Assembly: GCA_964440115.1 (NCBI GenBank) | Contig: CAYTPV010000003.1 | Coordinates: 248,001-312,000, forward strand | Reading direction: 5' to 3' | DNA: 64,000 bases | From: JAEWWD01 sp964440115 | GTDB taxonomy: Bacteria > Bacillota > Clostridia > Christensenellales > CAG-138 | Shown: piece by piece, positions 1-8,869 of the stretch | Layout: the number at the start of each line of letters is the position of its first letter | Numbering within the stretch: position 1 is the first letter of the stretch | Translations under genes and position numbers: made by a program | Notes under the pieces: generated by a model | Told to the model about the DNA's origin: nothing | The model's database searches: none | The model's input: only the letters and a program-made list of their open reading frames with translations

Positions 1-92
1 ACAAGCCGTGCGTCGGATGTCACCGTCAGACCCAGCGTTTTTCGTTTTGAACGGATGAGCTCGTCGATTTTAATGGAAGGAATCTGCGCCAT
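1..92 (-). CDS. M48/YgjP-like zinc metallopeptidase, N-terminal fragment
   Basis: The reverse strand opens at an ATG at 92 and stays open to the window edge, giving about 30 residues. It contains IRSKRKTLGLTVTSDARLV, which matches the start of the YgjP-like (DUF45, M48 clan) metallopeptidases; these normally read IRSKRKT followed by a beta strand before VRAP. The catalytic HExxH region lies outside the window, so activity cannot be judged. No strong ribosome binding site is visible before the ATG. It is divergent from the Hsp20 gene. The family call rests on one motif. Confidence 0.55.
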   Translation of the reverse strand, partial: MAQIPSIKIDELIRSKRKTLGLTVTSDARL

Positions 93-321
93 GCTTATTG
101 CTGCGCGGCTTCATAGCCGCAGCCTCCATACATTACTTTTTTCATTATAGCCCATACCGTACAACGCGCGCAACGCGAGGAAATTTGTGGCGGAAAACGG
201 GCATTCCTGCAACAAAACTGCACTTGCGAACACAAAGGCCCATAGTTTTCAATTTTACAAAAATTGCGCCATACTTGCGCAACAATGGGTGGGTATGATA
301 CAGCCATAGAAGCAAGAGAAG

Positions 322-353
322 GCGGGATAAAACAATCCCGCATAAGCTATACT
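322..353 (+). promoter_or_regulatory. Inverted repeat and -10 box upstream of hsp20
   Basis: GCGGGAT and ATCCCGC form 7-bp arms around a 6-nt spacer (322-341), followed by TATACT at 348-353. The repeat sits where a -35 element would be, which suggests regulated control of the heat-shock gene. It does not match the CIRCE consensus (TTAGCACTC-N9-GAGTGCTAA). The rest of 93-381 shows no gene. Confidence 0.4.
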
Positions 354-381
354 AACAGGGAATTCAAGGGAGGTATGAAGT

Positions 382-807
382 ATGTTTGGTTCTCCGTATC
401 GCAGGAATATTCCGACCGGCTTATCGAACTACTTTGACGATGTTGAAAGAGCGGTAGTCGGCGGCGTTTCCAGCCTGGGCTTTGGTACGTTCCGCACCGA
501 TATTATTGATAAAGGCGACAAATATCTGCTGCAGGCGGAACTGCCCGGCGTTAAAAAGGAAGATATCCAGATCGATATCGACGGCAACGACCTGATCGTA
601 AGCGTGAACCGCGAGGAACGCAAAGAAGAGAAACAGGAGAACTTCTTAAGGCGCGAGCGAATAAGCGGCTCGTACTGCAGAAGATTTGATGTGTCCAACG
701 TAGATGTGGATAAAATTGCCGCTTCCTATAAGGACGGCGTACTGGAACTTTCACTGCCCAAGAAGGCACAGGATGCCCCCGGCGGCAGGAAGATTAATAT
801 AGAGTAA
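382..807 (+). CDS. hsp20: Small heat-shock protein Hsp20/alpha-crystallin family
   Basis: A 141-residue ATP-independent holdase that binds unfolding proteins in the cytoplasm. The alpha-crystallin domain spans roughly residues 35-135. It starts with the family block LPGVKKEDIQIDIDGNDL and ends with the conserved G-x-L strand YKDGVLELSLPK. Length is normal for bacterial Hsp20. GGGAGG lies about 8 nt before the ATG. The gene is monocistronic: an intrinsic terminator follows at 845-870. An inverted repeat next to a -10 box upstream suggests it is regulated. Confidence 0.93.
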   Translation: MFGSPYRRNIPTGLSNYFDDVERAVVGGVSSLGFGTFRTDIIDKGDKYLLQAELPGVKKEDIQIDIDGNDLIVSVNREERKEEKQENFLRRERISGSYCRRFDVSNVDVDKIAASYKDGVLELSLPKKAQDAPGGRKINIE

Positions 808-844
808 GCTGAACTTCTTTAGGAATCTCCTCCAAAACTCAACG

Positions 845-870
845 AAAAAGCGGGCGAAAGCCCGTTTTTT
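845..870 (+). terminator. Intrinsic terminator after hsp20
   Basis: CGGGC-gaaa-GCCCG stem flanked by an A-run and a run of six T. It closes the hsp20 transcript. Confidence 0.85.
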
Positions 871-964
871 CGTATCCGGTTTTTTTGAAATGCTGGCGAA
901 ATACCCTGTTGATCAGAATCTTTGCATGGTATACTCACATCAAATGGAAGCAAGGAGTCCTCTT

Positions 965-1711
965 ATGCTGTTTACGGAAAATGGCGGCGCATCCTCCCCT
1001 GTAATCGTATTGCTGCACGGCGGCGGGCTTTCAAATTGGTCTGTTCGCGCGGCTGCCGAATTGCTGTGCCCGGAATACCGCGTGATTACCCCCGTCATCG
1101 ACGGACACGGCGTTGACGGCGGCACCACATTCGTAAGCATTGAAGATTCCGCGACAAAACTCATTGCGTATATCGATGCCAACTGCGGCGGCCATGTGCG
1201 CGCCATCGCCGGTCTTTCTCTGGGTGCCCAGATCACGGTCGAAGTACTCAGTCGGCGGCGCGACATCACAGACTGTGCTTTGGTGGAAAGCGCACTCGTC
1301 ATCCCCATGAAGGCGGCGGCATGGTCGGCGCCCTCCTACAAGATGTTTGCGGGTCTTATTCAACAGGAATGGTTTGCCCGCATGCAGGCGCGCACGCTGC
1401 AGCTGCCCGATGAACTGTTTGCGCAGTATTTTGCAGACAGCAAAAAGATATCGTCCGCATCGCTTGTCAACATCACGCGCAGCAACGCAGCGTATGCACT
1501 CAAAACCACCTACTCGCAAACGCAGGCGAAAACGATCATCGTCGCGGGGGAACGGGAACTGGGCATTATGCTTCGATCTGCAAAGAAGCTGCACGCGGCG
1601 ATACCCGGCAGCGAGCTGTACATCGGCCCCGGTCTGCAGCACGGTGAATTCAGCCTCAAGCACACCGCCGCATACGTGCAGGCGCTCAAACGGCTGATGC
1701 AAACGACCTAG
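965..1711 (+). CDS. Alpha/beta-fold hydrolase
   Basis: A 248-residue cytoplasmic serine hydrolase of unknown substrate. Visible landmarks are the oxyanion segment HGGG near residues 20-23, the nucleophile elbow GLSLGAQ and a C-terminal GLQHGEF that supplies the catalytic histidine. The frame is open from 890, but the ATG at 965 is chosen because AAGGAG lies 7 nt before it and the protein then begins MLFTENGG, directly ahead of the first beta strand. TATACT at about 931 could be its -10. A strong terminator at 1764-1797 separates it from the next hydrolase, so the two are not co-transcribed. The fold is certain; the reaction is not. Confidence 0.8.
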   Translation: MLFTENGGASSPVIVLLHGGGLSNWSVRAAAELLCPEYRVITPVIDGHGVDGGTTFVSIEDSATKLIAYIDANCGGHVRAIAGLSLGAQITVEVLSRRRDITDCALVESALVIPMKAAAWSAPSYKMFAGLIQQEWFARMQARTLQLPDELFAQYFADSKKISSASLVNITRSNAAYALKTTYSQTQAKTIIVAGERELGIMLRSAKKLHAAIPGSELYIGPGLQHGEFSLKHTAAYVQALKRLMQTT

Positions 1712-1763
1712 GAAAACCTAGCAAGAAAGACACGTCATGGGAAGGGCAAATTGATAGCCTGTA

Positions 1764-1797
1764 CCGCCGCGGAATTTCCGCGGCGGCTGTTTTTTTC
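1764..1797 (+). terminator. Strong intrinsic terminator
   Basis: An 11-bp perfect G+C-rich stem (CCGCCGCGGAA / TTCCGCGGCGG) followed by a seven-T run. It rules out the upstream in-frame start of the next gene at 1751, because that start would lie inside the terminator. Confidence 0.9.
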
Positions 1798-1858
1798 TTG
1801 CATGTTCGCTCGTCCGGTTCCGTATGCTGTAAGAGCATTCAGAATCGAGGACGACAGC

Positions 1859-2683
1859 ATGGGCTTTTATGTGAACGTGGAGCCGGGCGTGAATATCTAT
1901 GTGGAAGATATCAATCCGGACGGAAAAAACGTCATTTTCTTTGTACACGGCTGGCCGGGAGACCACACCCTGTTTGAATACCAGTATAATCAGCTACCCA
2001 AAATGGGATTTCGATGCATCGGCATGGATATCCGGGGATTCGGTAAATCCGACCGGCCGTGGGGCGGCTATGATTACGACAGGCTCTCAGACGATGTACG
2101 CGGCGTAATCGAGGCGCTGGATCTTGACGGAATCACGCTGGGCGGGCATTCGACGGGAGGAGCCATCGTAATCCGCTATATGGCCCGGCATCAGGGGTTC
2201 GGGGTAAGCAAACTTGCGCTGTTCGCGGCGGCTGCGCCCAGCCTGATACAGCGGCCGTATTTTCCCTACGGACTGCCCCGGCAGGCTGTGCTGGATATCA
2301 TCGAAGGCACCTACACGGATCGCCCGACTATGCTGCAGGGTTTTGGAGGCATGATATTTCACAACTACACAACCGGCCCGCTTTCGGATTGGATATTCAA
2401 CCTCGGGCTGCAGGCGTCAAGCTGGGGTACGGCGGCCGTAGCAAACACATGGCTTGATGAGGAAGGGCTGTTTGAAGACCTTAAGAAGATTACGGCACCG
2501 ACGCTGATACTGCATGGACTGCAGGATCAAGTCTGCCGGTTCCCTTTGGCGGAAGCACAGAAAGAGGGCATTCGAAACGCGAGGTTGGTGCCGTTTGAAT
2601 CCTGCGGACATTTCCTGTTTTATGACCAGATGGAAAAATTCACGCAGGAGCTTGCGCAGTTTGCCGGAGGAAGTTCGCAATAA
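1859..2683 (+). CDS. Alpha/beta hydrolase, non-heme haloperoxidase/arylesterase type
   Basis: A 274-residue serine hydrolase. The N-terminal half carries HGWPGD (oxyanion turn), DIRGFGKSDRP (strand after the first helix) and the nucleophile elbow GHSTGG. The C-terminal half has LHGLQDQVC (acid) and ESCGHF (histidine). This order is that of the chloroperoxidase/arylesterase and proline-iminopeptidase-like branch. The ATG at 1859 was chosen because GAGG lies 8 nt upstream and a terminator occupies the region before it. The true substrate cannot be read from sequence. A weak GC hairpin follows at 2711-2739. Confidence 0.82.
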   Translation: MGFYVNVEPGVNIYVEDINPDGKNVIFFVHGWPGDHTLFEYQYNQLPKMGFRCIGMDIRGFGKSDRPWGGYDYDRLSDDVRGVIEALDLDGITLGGHSTGGAIVIRYMARHQGFGVSKLALFAAAAPSLIQRPYFPYGLPRQAVLDIIEGTYTDRPTMLQGFGGMIFHNYTTGPLSDWIFNLGLQASSWGTAAVANTWLDEEGLFEDLKKITAPTLILHGLQDQVCRFPLAEAQKEGIRNARLVPFESCGHFLFYDQMEKFTQELAQFAGGSSQ

Positions 2684-2790
2684 AGGAGGTGACTCCCGTC
2701 ATTGCATGCATAAGGGCCTGCCAATGGTGGCGGGCCCTTACATATTCAAGTGACCATCGCTGGATATTCAAACTGTGTTTTAGCCGTTTC

Positions 2791-2819
2791 TTGACACAGC
2801 CAGTATCATGCAATATCAT
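2791..2819 (+). promoter_or_regulatory. Sigma-A type promoter for the sugar isomerase gene
   Basis: TTGACA (2791-2796), 17-nt spacer, TATCAT (2814-2819). This predicts a leader of about 135 nt before the ATG at 2960. Confidence 0.7.
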
Positions 2820-2842
2820 AACATATGTCAGCCATATATTCC

Positions 2843-2921
2843 GACAGGTACACCGGTACGCTGTCCATGAATGTTGCGCCGGAAATTGCAAAGATGTTTG
2901 CGCATTTTCGTAAACGTTTGC
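2843..2921 (+). promoter_or_regulatory. Two operator-like inverted repeats in the leader
   Basis: GACAGGTAC-accg-GTAC-g-CTGTC spans 2843-2865. GTAAACGTTTGC at 2910-2921 resembles a LacI-family half-site pair centred on CG. Both lie downstream of the promoter at 2791, where a repressor would block elongation. No LacI gene is in the window. Confidence 0.4.
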
Positions 2922-2959
2922 GTAAAGTATGCAGGTATATCCTGCGAAAAGGAGAAAGC

Positions 2960-3838
2960 ATGTCAACAATCAAGCTGGGTATCAATTTCCCCAAAGGCGT
3001 GCGCGCCGAGCGTCTGGAGGCGACCATACAGCAGGTCGCGGAATATGGTTTCGACATCGCGGAGTATAATATAAGCGATCTGCCGCTGATTGTGGGCGGC
3101 AAGGTATGCAAGCAATATGTCGGGTTTGCGGGCGACATTTTCCGCCGCTCGCCCATGCCGTTTACGGCGCATATCGGCACCGGCCTGAACCTGCGCGATA
3201 CAGAAAATTTTCAACTGCACAAAAGCGTTCTCATGTCCTCCATTGAGATATGCGCGGAATTGGGCATGCCTAATCTGACACTGCATTTTGAAGAAGAGTC
3301 TTTACACATGGACGTCGAGCAGGCATTTTTCGACGCGCATATGGAAGCTGCGGATTATGCGCAGAAGCTGGGTGTCCGGCTATGTATCGAAAACATTGAG
3401 ACCGCGCATTATCAGCCCGTACTGGAAATGGTGAAGAAAGCAAACCATCCTAATTTCGGCATGACGCTGGATATCGGGCATCTGAATCTCTCGACACGTT
3501 TCTACGGGCAATCCTTTGAGGATGCAGTTCGTGCCTGCGCCCCTTACGCCAGACATCTGCACATGAGCGACAATACCGGCAGATATGAAAAAATGCGGCT
3601 TGAGAACTTTGATCTGTATCGCACACTTTCCATGAGACAGCGCATCCCGCTCGGCAGCGGAGATATTCACATTCCGCCGTTCTGGGGTGAAATCGACATT
3701 CCCTTCGCACTCAAGACACTGCGCGACGCGGGATACAGCGGCATATTCCTGTGCGAATATTACAACGAACTGTATGTACCTTTTAATAAATCCATCCAGC
3801 AAGATGTTCGCGGAAAAATTGAAAGCATTTTCTCCTGA
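2960..3838 (+). CDS. Sugar phosphate isomerase/epimerase (xylose isomerase-like TIM barrel)
   Basis: A 292-residue AP-endonuclease-2-like TIM barrel. Family strands visible include LTLHFEEES, LCIENIET, GMTLDIGHLN, HLHMSDNTG and the final GIFLCEYYNEL. The acidic and histidine residues of these strands are the usual divalent-metal ligands (E in CIENIE, D-x-GH, HxHxSD). The ATG at 2960 has AAGGAG 7 nt upstream; the longer open frame from 2825 lacks a ribosome binding site and covers the promoter leader. Neighbouring ROK regulator and MFS permeases fit a carbohydrate role, but no specific sugar is indicated. Confidence 0.8.
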   Translation: MSTIKLGINFPKGVRAERLEATIQQVAEYGFDIAEYNISDLPLIVGGKVCKQYVGFAGDIFRRSPMPFTAHIGTGLNLRDTENFQLHKSVLMSSIEICAELGMPNLTLHFEEESLHMDVEQAFFDAHMEAADYAQKLGVRLCIENIETAHYQPVLEMVKKANHPNFGMTLDIGHLNLSTRFYGQSFEDAVRACAPYARHLHMSDNTGRYEKMRLENFDLYRTLSMRQRIPLGSGDIHIPPFWGEIDIPFALKTLRDAGYSGIFLCEYYNELYVPFNKSIQQDVRGKIESIFS

Positions 3839-3868
3839 TTGTCTAAAGCGGCATTCTTCGATAACGCA

Positions 3869-5059
3869 TCAGGCATGTTCAACGCCTGTTCTCGAAAGGT
3901 TATGATTGACGAACAGGCGCAAAGAGCAAAAGAGCATCAATACCGCGCAAATGAGCAGAGCGCCGGGCATGATCTGGAAGGAAACATGCGAGAACAACTG
4001 CCCCAGCAGCGCGGGCATCAGCGTAGTCCCGGCATAAGCGGCTACCAACTGCAGCCCCACGGCGGCCTTATTGTTTTCTTTCCCAAACAATTGGGGCGTC
4101 TGGTGCATCATACACGGTATTATGGGTGCAAGCGCTAACCCTATCAATATCAGCACGCATATCATCAGCGGAGCGGACAGCGGCAGCATCAGCAGCAGCA
4201 GACCGGCGACGACGCAAACAGCGCCGCCTTTTACCAATGCGCCGTTGCTGAATTTCAGGGATGCTACACCGCTCAATGCCCGGCCGACCGTCAGCCCCAG
4301 AAAGAACAGCGATATCCAACCCGCGGCGCTTTCGGCCAATATGCTCCTTGCGTTTACAAGGTAGCTTGCACCCCACAGCATGATGGAGTTTTCTATTGCG
4401 GCGTACAGAAAGAATATCAGTAAAGTGACCGCCGCTCCCCTTATGCGCAGTATCGCCAGCGTTCCCTTGCTCTCCCCTGCCTCCGCAGGCTTTACCTGCA
4501 CCACAGGCCTGACGGCCTCCATCTTTCTCCATTTGGAAAGTGAAGCCGTCATCAGCGCGGCCACCGCCAGATATATCGCGGATATGCTCAGGTAGCCGCT
4601 GCGCCAGCCCTGACCCGCTTGCGCCAAAGCAGATATCAAAGCTGGGCCGATCATGGAACCAATCCCCCAGCAGCAATGCAGCCAGTTCATGTATACCGCC
4701 GAGTAGTGCTCGGCGACAAATGCGTTGAGCCCTAAATCGACCTCCCCCATTCCTAACCCAAGCGGCAAGGCGAGCACCAGCAGCCATACAAACGAAGGCG
4801 ATAAACAAAATCCCAGAAGAGCGGCGGCACACATCAAAACGCAGACTGCCGTCACGCGGCCCGTACCGAACCGTCTAATGAGCCGGTGGGAGAATAAACT
4901 GGCCAGAATTGTCCCGCAGGAGATCATGGCGGAAATATACCCCGCGTTCTCAATGGGAACACCCAGTTCCGCGTGCATGAAGGGCCAGGAAGCGCCCAGC
5001 AGAGAAGTCGGGAGCGCCCGGCAAATATACATCAGAAATATCAAAGCAGCTACAATCAT
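3869..5059 (-). CDS. MFS transporter (paralogue of the 6221-7396 protein)
   Basis: A 396-residue, 12-segment major facilitator permease of the inner membrane. It shares long stretches with the neighbouring 6221-7396 protein, for example SLLGASWPFM against SLLGSSWPLM, the loop SHRLIRRFGTGRVT against SHRLIGRFGTGKVT, and the seventh-helix block MLWGASYLV. The two are therefore recent paralogues. It lies 15 nt after the ROK regulator gene and is almost certainly co-transcribed with it. The substrate is probably a sugar or sugar-like compound, inferred only from the ROK partner. Confidence 0.85.
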   Translation of the reverse strand: MIVAALIFLMYICRALPTSLLGASWPFMHAELGVPIENAGYISAMISCGTILASLFSHRLIRRFGTGRVTAVCVLMCAAALLGFCLSPSFVWLLVLALPLGLGMGEVDLGLNAFVAEHYSAVYMNWLHCCWGIGSMIGPALISALAQAGQGWRSGYLSISAIYLAVAALMTASLSKWRKMEAVRPVVQVKPAEAGESKGTLAILRIRGAAVTLLIFFLYAAIENSIMLWGASYLVNARSILAESAAGWISLFFLGLTVGRALSGVASLKFSNGALVKGGAVCVVAGLLLLMLPLSAPLMICVLILIGLALAPIIPCMMHQTPQLFGKENNKAAVGLQLVAAYAGTTLMPALLGQLFSHVSFQIMPGALLICAVLMLFCSLRLFVNHNLSRTGVEHA

Positions 5060-5074
5060 ATCGTCACAACCGCC

Positions 5075-6079
5075 TTATATGAGCCCCAAAGCGCACATGG
5101 AGTCGCGGTAGGCCGCAATCGCCTGCGTAACCAAACCGCTCACAACGTCGGACTCATAGTCATTTTTGTATTCAACAGAAGGATACACTTCCCGCAGTCC
5201 ATCAGGGATCTCCCGCTCGATCGCATCCTGCACGGCTTGCGTAAAAAAGTCGCCGTACAGCACCATGTGCGACGGATTCACAACGCTGCAGTAAATGCTC
5301 AGCAGTTTGGCAACCGCAGCCCCTATTTCCGGCGGGTTTTGATAGTCTATGGTCAGCCAGTCGATTTGCAAAGGCAGGAGGGACGCTTCCCCGGCATAGC
5401 CGCGCGCGCCCTTGATTACCTTGCCGTTGATCTTCAAGCCCACCCCCGGGGCGGAATAGCCGGGAATGAAAATTCCCGCGATGATGCGATCCGGTTCCAT
5501 ATTTCTGCTGTAGCCAAATACTGCCGCGTTAACGTCGTTTTGTGTGATGACAGGCAAGCAGTATTTCTTCTCAAAATGCCGGGTAAAGAAGACGCCCTCT
5601 AGCTTTTTGTAATTGTTGGACAGTATCAGGCCGTCGTTCTCCACGCCCGGCAAAGAAAACGCCAATGCGCGAATGTTGGGATAGGCTTTCAAGCACACAT
5701 CTATTAGGTGTTCAAAGCTTGCAACATCGATATCTTCAAAGTACTGTTCCGTTTGCCATACGATATCTCCGTACAGGTTGCCGACATAGGCATTCAGAAT
5801 GTCTTTCTCGTTGCGAATTCTTCCTGAAACCGCCAGCACATGCGCATGCTCCGCGCAAAAGGCATATGTCTGCGAAGGTCTGCCGCCGGTCGCGCTCACC
5901 TGTTCGCCCAGTGTTACTTGACCATTCTTCACGAGGCCGTTGAGTATGCTTCCGACCGTTGCAAAGCTCAGCCCCGTCATGTGCGCCAAGTCCTTGACGG
6001 TCGAATATCCGCACGAATACAATGCCCAAAGCACCGTGTGGACATTGCTCTGCTTCATGTGCAATACATTGACGCCCAT
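5075..6079 (-). CDS. ROK-family transcriptional regulator
   Basis: A 334-residue protein. The N-terminal winged helix-turn-helix reads MTGLSFATVGSILNGLVKNG at about residues 33-52. A ROK sugar-kinase-like domain follows, with GVGLKINGKVIKGARGYAGE as the most conserved block. The ATP-binding DxGGT motif is absent, and so is the usual CxCGxxGC zinc site, so it should act as a sugar-sensing regulator and not as a kinase. It heads a two-gene operon with the MFS permease downstream. The AT-rich leader has a CCTTATAATAAG near-palindrome around 6119-6130 that could be its own operator. Confidence 0.82.
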   Translation of the reverse strand: MGVNVLHMKQSNVHTVLWALYSCGYSTVKDLAHMTGLSFATVGSILNGLVKNGQVTLGEQVSATGGRPSQTYAFCAEHAHVLAVSGRIRNEKDILNAYVGNLYGDIVWQTEQYFEDIDVASFEHLIDVCLKAYPNIRALAFSLPGVENDGLILSNNYKKLEGVFFTRHFEKKYCLPVITQNDVNAAVFGYSRNMEPDRIIAGIFIPGYSAPGVGLKINGKVIKGARGYAGEASLLPLQIDWLTIDYQNPPEIGAAVAKLLSIYCSVVNPSHMVLYGDFFTQAVQDAIEREIPDGLREVYPSVEYKNDYESDVVSGLVTQAIAAYRDSMCALGLI

Positions 6080-6152
6080 ACATCACCGCCTAATGCGATT
6101 ACGCGATATTATTTTAGACCTTATAATAAGTACTATCATAATAAAATGATAT

Positions 6153-6190
6153 GAAAAAAGCAAGAATTTCCATTCGGAAATTTCTTGCTG
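6153..6190 (-). terminator. Intrinsic terminator of the MFS pair
   Basis: On the reverse strand AGCAAGAAATTTCC-gaat-GGAAATTCTTGCT forms a near-perfect 14-bp stem followed by T6. It ends the 8623-to-6221 transcription unit. Confidence 0.88.
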
Positions 6191-6220
6191 AATTCGTCTA
6201 GCCCTATTATCGATAAGTCT

Positions 6221-7396
6221 TTACTTTGCCAAAGCTTTTCCAATCCGCGAAAGCCGTACCGTGCAGGCAAATAAGCCCGCGCAGCAGAGCAAAAACACAT
6301 ACGGCATGATCGAAAAGGAAATGTTCGAAAACAGCTGCCCGAACAGGGGCGGCATCAGCGTCGTGCCCGCATAGGCCGCAGCAATTTGCATGCCCATGGC
6401 GGCCTGCGCGCATTGCGTATCAAAGTATATAGGTGTCTGGTGCAGCATGGATGGAAATATCGGACCCATCCCCAGCCCGATCAGGAATAGAGCAATCATC
6501 ATGAAAACAGCGGGCAGAGGCAATGCCAACAGGATAATGCCCGTCACCATCAGCGCTATCCCCAGCCTTATCAGGCTTTCGTTGCCCCATTTCACCCCGA
6601 TAAATCCGCCCAGCGCCCGCCCGGTTGTCATGCCTATAAACAGCAGCGATATCCAACCTGCCGCCGCCTGCGCCGGAATGCCCCTTGCTTTGACAAGATA
6701 GCTTGCGCCCCACAGCATGGCAGAACTTTCTACTGCGGCATAAATGAAAAATGTGAGCACCGCAATCGCACCGCCGCGTGTGTGCAATGGCGCTAGCATG
6801 CTTTGTTTGTTTTCGCCCGTGTGCCCGGCATGATTCATTAAGGGCGTTACGCCCTCGATCTTTCGCCACATCGGTAAGGAAAACAGCAGCAAGCCCACCA
6901 GAACAAACTGCAGGATGGAAATATCTAAATATGCGCCGCGCCAGCCATTGCCAACCTTCGCGAGCGCAGATACCAGTATGGGGCCGAGCATTGCCCCGAC
7001 ACCCCAGAAACTGTGCAGCAAATTCATTTGCATGATGGAATAATGATTTGCCATAAAGCCGTTCAGCCCGGAATCCACTGCGCCCGCCCCCAACCCCAGC
7101 GGTATGGCAAACGCCAGCAGCCAGCCGAACGACGGCGTAAGCGAAAATCCTAAGAGCGCAACGGCTGTCAATCCTACGCTGACCACTGTCACCTTGCCTG
7201 TACCGAACCGGCCGATCAGCCGATGAGAAAATAGACTAGATAAAATGGTGCAGCCGGATATGATGGCGGATATGTAGCCGGCGTGCCCGACGGGCACGCC
7301 TAATCCCACATTCATGAGCGGCCACGACGAGCCAAGCAGAGAGTCGGGCAGTCCGAGACTGATAAACGCCAGATAAATCAACGCTAAAAACAACAA
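6221..7396 (-). CDS. MFS transporter
   Basis: A 391-residue, 12-segment major facilitator permease closely related to the protein at 3869-5059. Shared landmarks are LPDSLLGSSWP near the N-terminus and the helix-2/3 loop RFGTGKVT. It is the second gene of a pair with the different MFS gene at 7433-8623, 36 nt upstream, and ends at a strong terminator. Substrate unknown. Two related permeases on either side of a ROK gene suggest uptake or export of related carbohydrates. Confidence 0.85.
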   Translation of the reverse strand: MLFLALIYLAFISLGLPDSLLGSSWPLMNVGLGVPVGHAGYISAIISGCTILSSLFSHRLIGRFGTGKVTVVSVGLTAVALLGFSLTPSFGWLLAFAIPLGLGAGAVDSGLNGFMANHYSIMQMNLLHSFWGVGAMLGPILVSALAKVGNGWRGAYLDISILQFVLVGLLLFSLPMWRKIEGVTPLMNHAGHTGENKQSMLAPLHTRGGAIAVLTFFIYAAVESSAMLWGASYLVKARGIPAQAAAGWISLLFIGMTTGRALGGFIGVKWGNESLIRLGIALMVTGIILLALPLPAVFMMIALFLIGLGMGPIFPSMLHQTPIYFDTQCAQAAMGMQIAAAYAGTTLMPPLFGQLFSNISFSIMPYVFLLCCAGLFACTVRLSRIGKALAK

Positions 7397-7432
7397 AGCC
7401 TGTCTCCTGTTCCAGCGTGGGCCGTGCAGGGA

Positions 7433-8623
7433 TCAGCGTGTCTGTTCCCTGGGCAGCGCAATCGCCAGTACGCCCGCCAATACCGTAAATAAAGCGGGCA
7501 GATAAAGAATGACCTGCATGCCGAATCTGTTGGCAACTGCCCCCAAGAGCAGCGGCGACGTTGCAAACGCAACATAAAGGAATGTCAGCACGGTGCTCGA
7601 AGCCATGCCGGAATTTTCTTTATACCAACCGGTCGCAAGGCCGACTGCGCGCGGAATCACCTGCGCGTTCAGACAGCCGGTCACAAAAGTACAAACAAGC
7701 AGAACTGCATAGTTGCCGCTTAATAGACCCGCGCAAAGGGTAACCCCTGCGGCTATGCTTCCATAGAGTATGATAGGCCGGGTCTCGAGAGTCTTTAGGC
7801 GCGTAAAGCTGAACAGTATGCGCGTAAGACCCGTCGCCGCCCAATAGATGGTGACGATCAGTCCCGCTTCCACAGCGCTCAAACCGAACAGTTCCTTGCA
7901 GTACCGAACTCCCCACACAGAAAGCCCGCTCTGGAACGCGCCAAACAGGAACATGCAGCCAGCGGCAACATATACGCGGTAATCGCGCAGCATGCGTTTG
8001 ATTGCGCCGGTATCTTTTGCTTGGCGGGTTTTCGCACCCTCAGTATGAAACTGCTTCCTCGCCAGCGCGAAGGTAACGGCATACGCGATGAATAGGGTAA
8101 CGCACAGCAATCCGATCAGGAAATATATGCGCTGCCAGGGTGTACCCGTATCGATAATCGCGCCCGCTACCACCGGCACGATAAACGCGCCGACCGGCGC
8201 AAATCCATGCAGCAGGCTCAGCGCGGCGTCCCGTTTTTCGGGATGAATATCGGGAACGACCGCGTTGCTCATCATATCCGATGTGCTCAGGGACATACCG
8301 ACCAGCAGGTACATCAGCATGAAAACAGGGTACGACGGTGCTGCGCTGATGAGAAGCAAACAGGCGGGCAGCAGCAGCAGCGGGAATAGCAGAGAAAGCG
8401 GTTTATTCAGTTTATCCATGATGACGGAAAGCAGCACGATGGCAAGCGTACCGCCGATGTTCTGAAACAGCGACATCATGCCGCCGCGATCGAGACTGAT
8501 GCTGTAATGCGTCATGATATCGCTTAGAAGCGGACCCACGATGTTGTTTGCCATACAGGTGCACAGCGCGATATAGCAAAGCGCCCCCGTATACAGATTG
8601 AGCCTTAGTTTTTCGTTTTTCAT
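7433..8623 (-). CDS. MFS transporter
   Basis: A 396-residue major facilitator permease, less related to the two neighbours. The N-terminal half has MANNIVGPLLSDIMTHY and MDKLNKPLSLL at the helix-2/3 loop position. The frame is open from 8791, but the first 56 residues are not hydrophobic, so the ATG at 8623 (MKNEKLRLNLYTG, straight into helix 1) is preferred. The ribosome binding site there is weak (GGGGAA). It is the first gene of a two-permease operon. Substrate unknown. Confidence 0.82.
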   Translation of the reverse strand: MKNEKLRLNLYTGALCYIALCTCMANNIVGPLLSDIMTHYSISLDRGGMMSLFQNIGGTLAIVLLSVIMDKLNKPLSLLFPLLLLPACLLLISAAPSYPVFMLMYLLVGMSLSTSDMMSNAVVPDIHPEKRDAALSLLHGFAPVGAFIVPVVAGAIIDTGTPWQRIYFLIGLLCVTLFIAYAVTFALARKQFHTEGAKTRQAKDTGAIKRMLRDYRVYVAAGCMFLFGAFQSGLSVWGVRYCKELFGLSAVEAGLIVTIYWAATGLTRILFSFTRLKTLETRPIILYGSIAAGVTLCAGLLSGNYAVLLVCTFVTGCLNAQVIPRAVGLATGWYKENSGMASSTVLTFLYVAFATSPLLLGAVANRFGMQVILYLPALFTVLAGVLAIALPREQTR

Positions 8624-8869
8624 ACTATTTCCCCATTCAAACGCAATTTGCGTGTTCGCAGCATAAGCGAGAACACAGTCTGCGTCCGATCTTATGCGGA
8701 AATTCGCCCAAACATATTTACTATACCACAAGGCAGTGTTATAGCGGTATATGAAAATCACATAGCCCATGTCTACACGCGCGCTAGGCAAATGTATGTA
8801 TAATCTGGTATACTACCCGATAGAGATAAACAAAATGTATGCCAACAGGCAGTAGGGCAAGGAGCAGTT

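Noticed and set aside
93..381. CIRCE element upstream of hsp20
   Set aside because: The TTAGCACTC-N9-GAGTGCTAA consensus is not found; the repeat there (GCGGGAT/ATCCCGC) is different.
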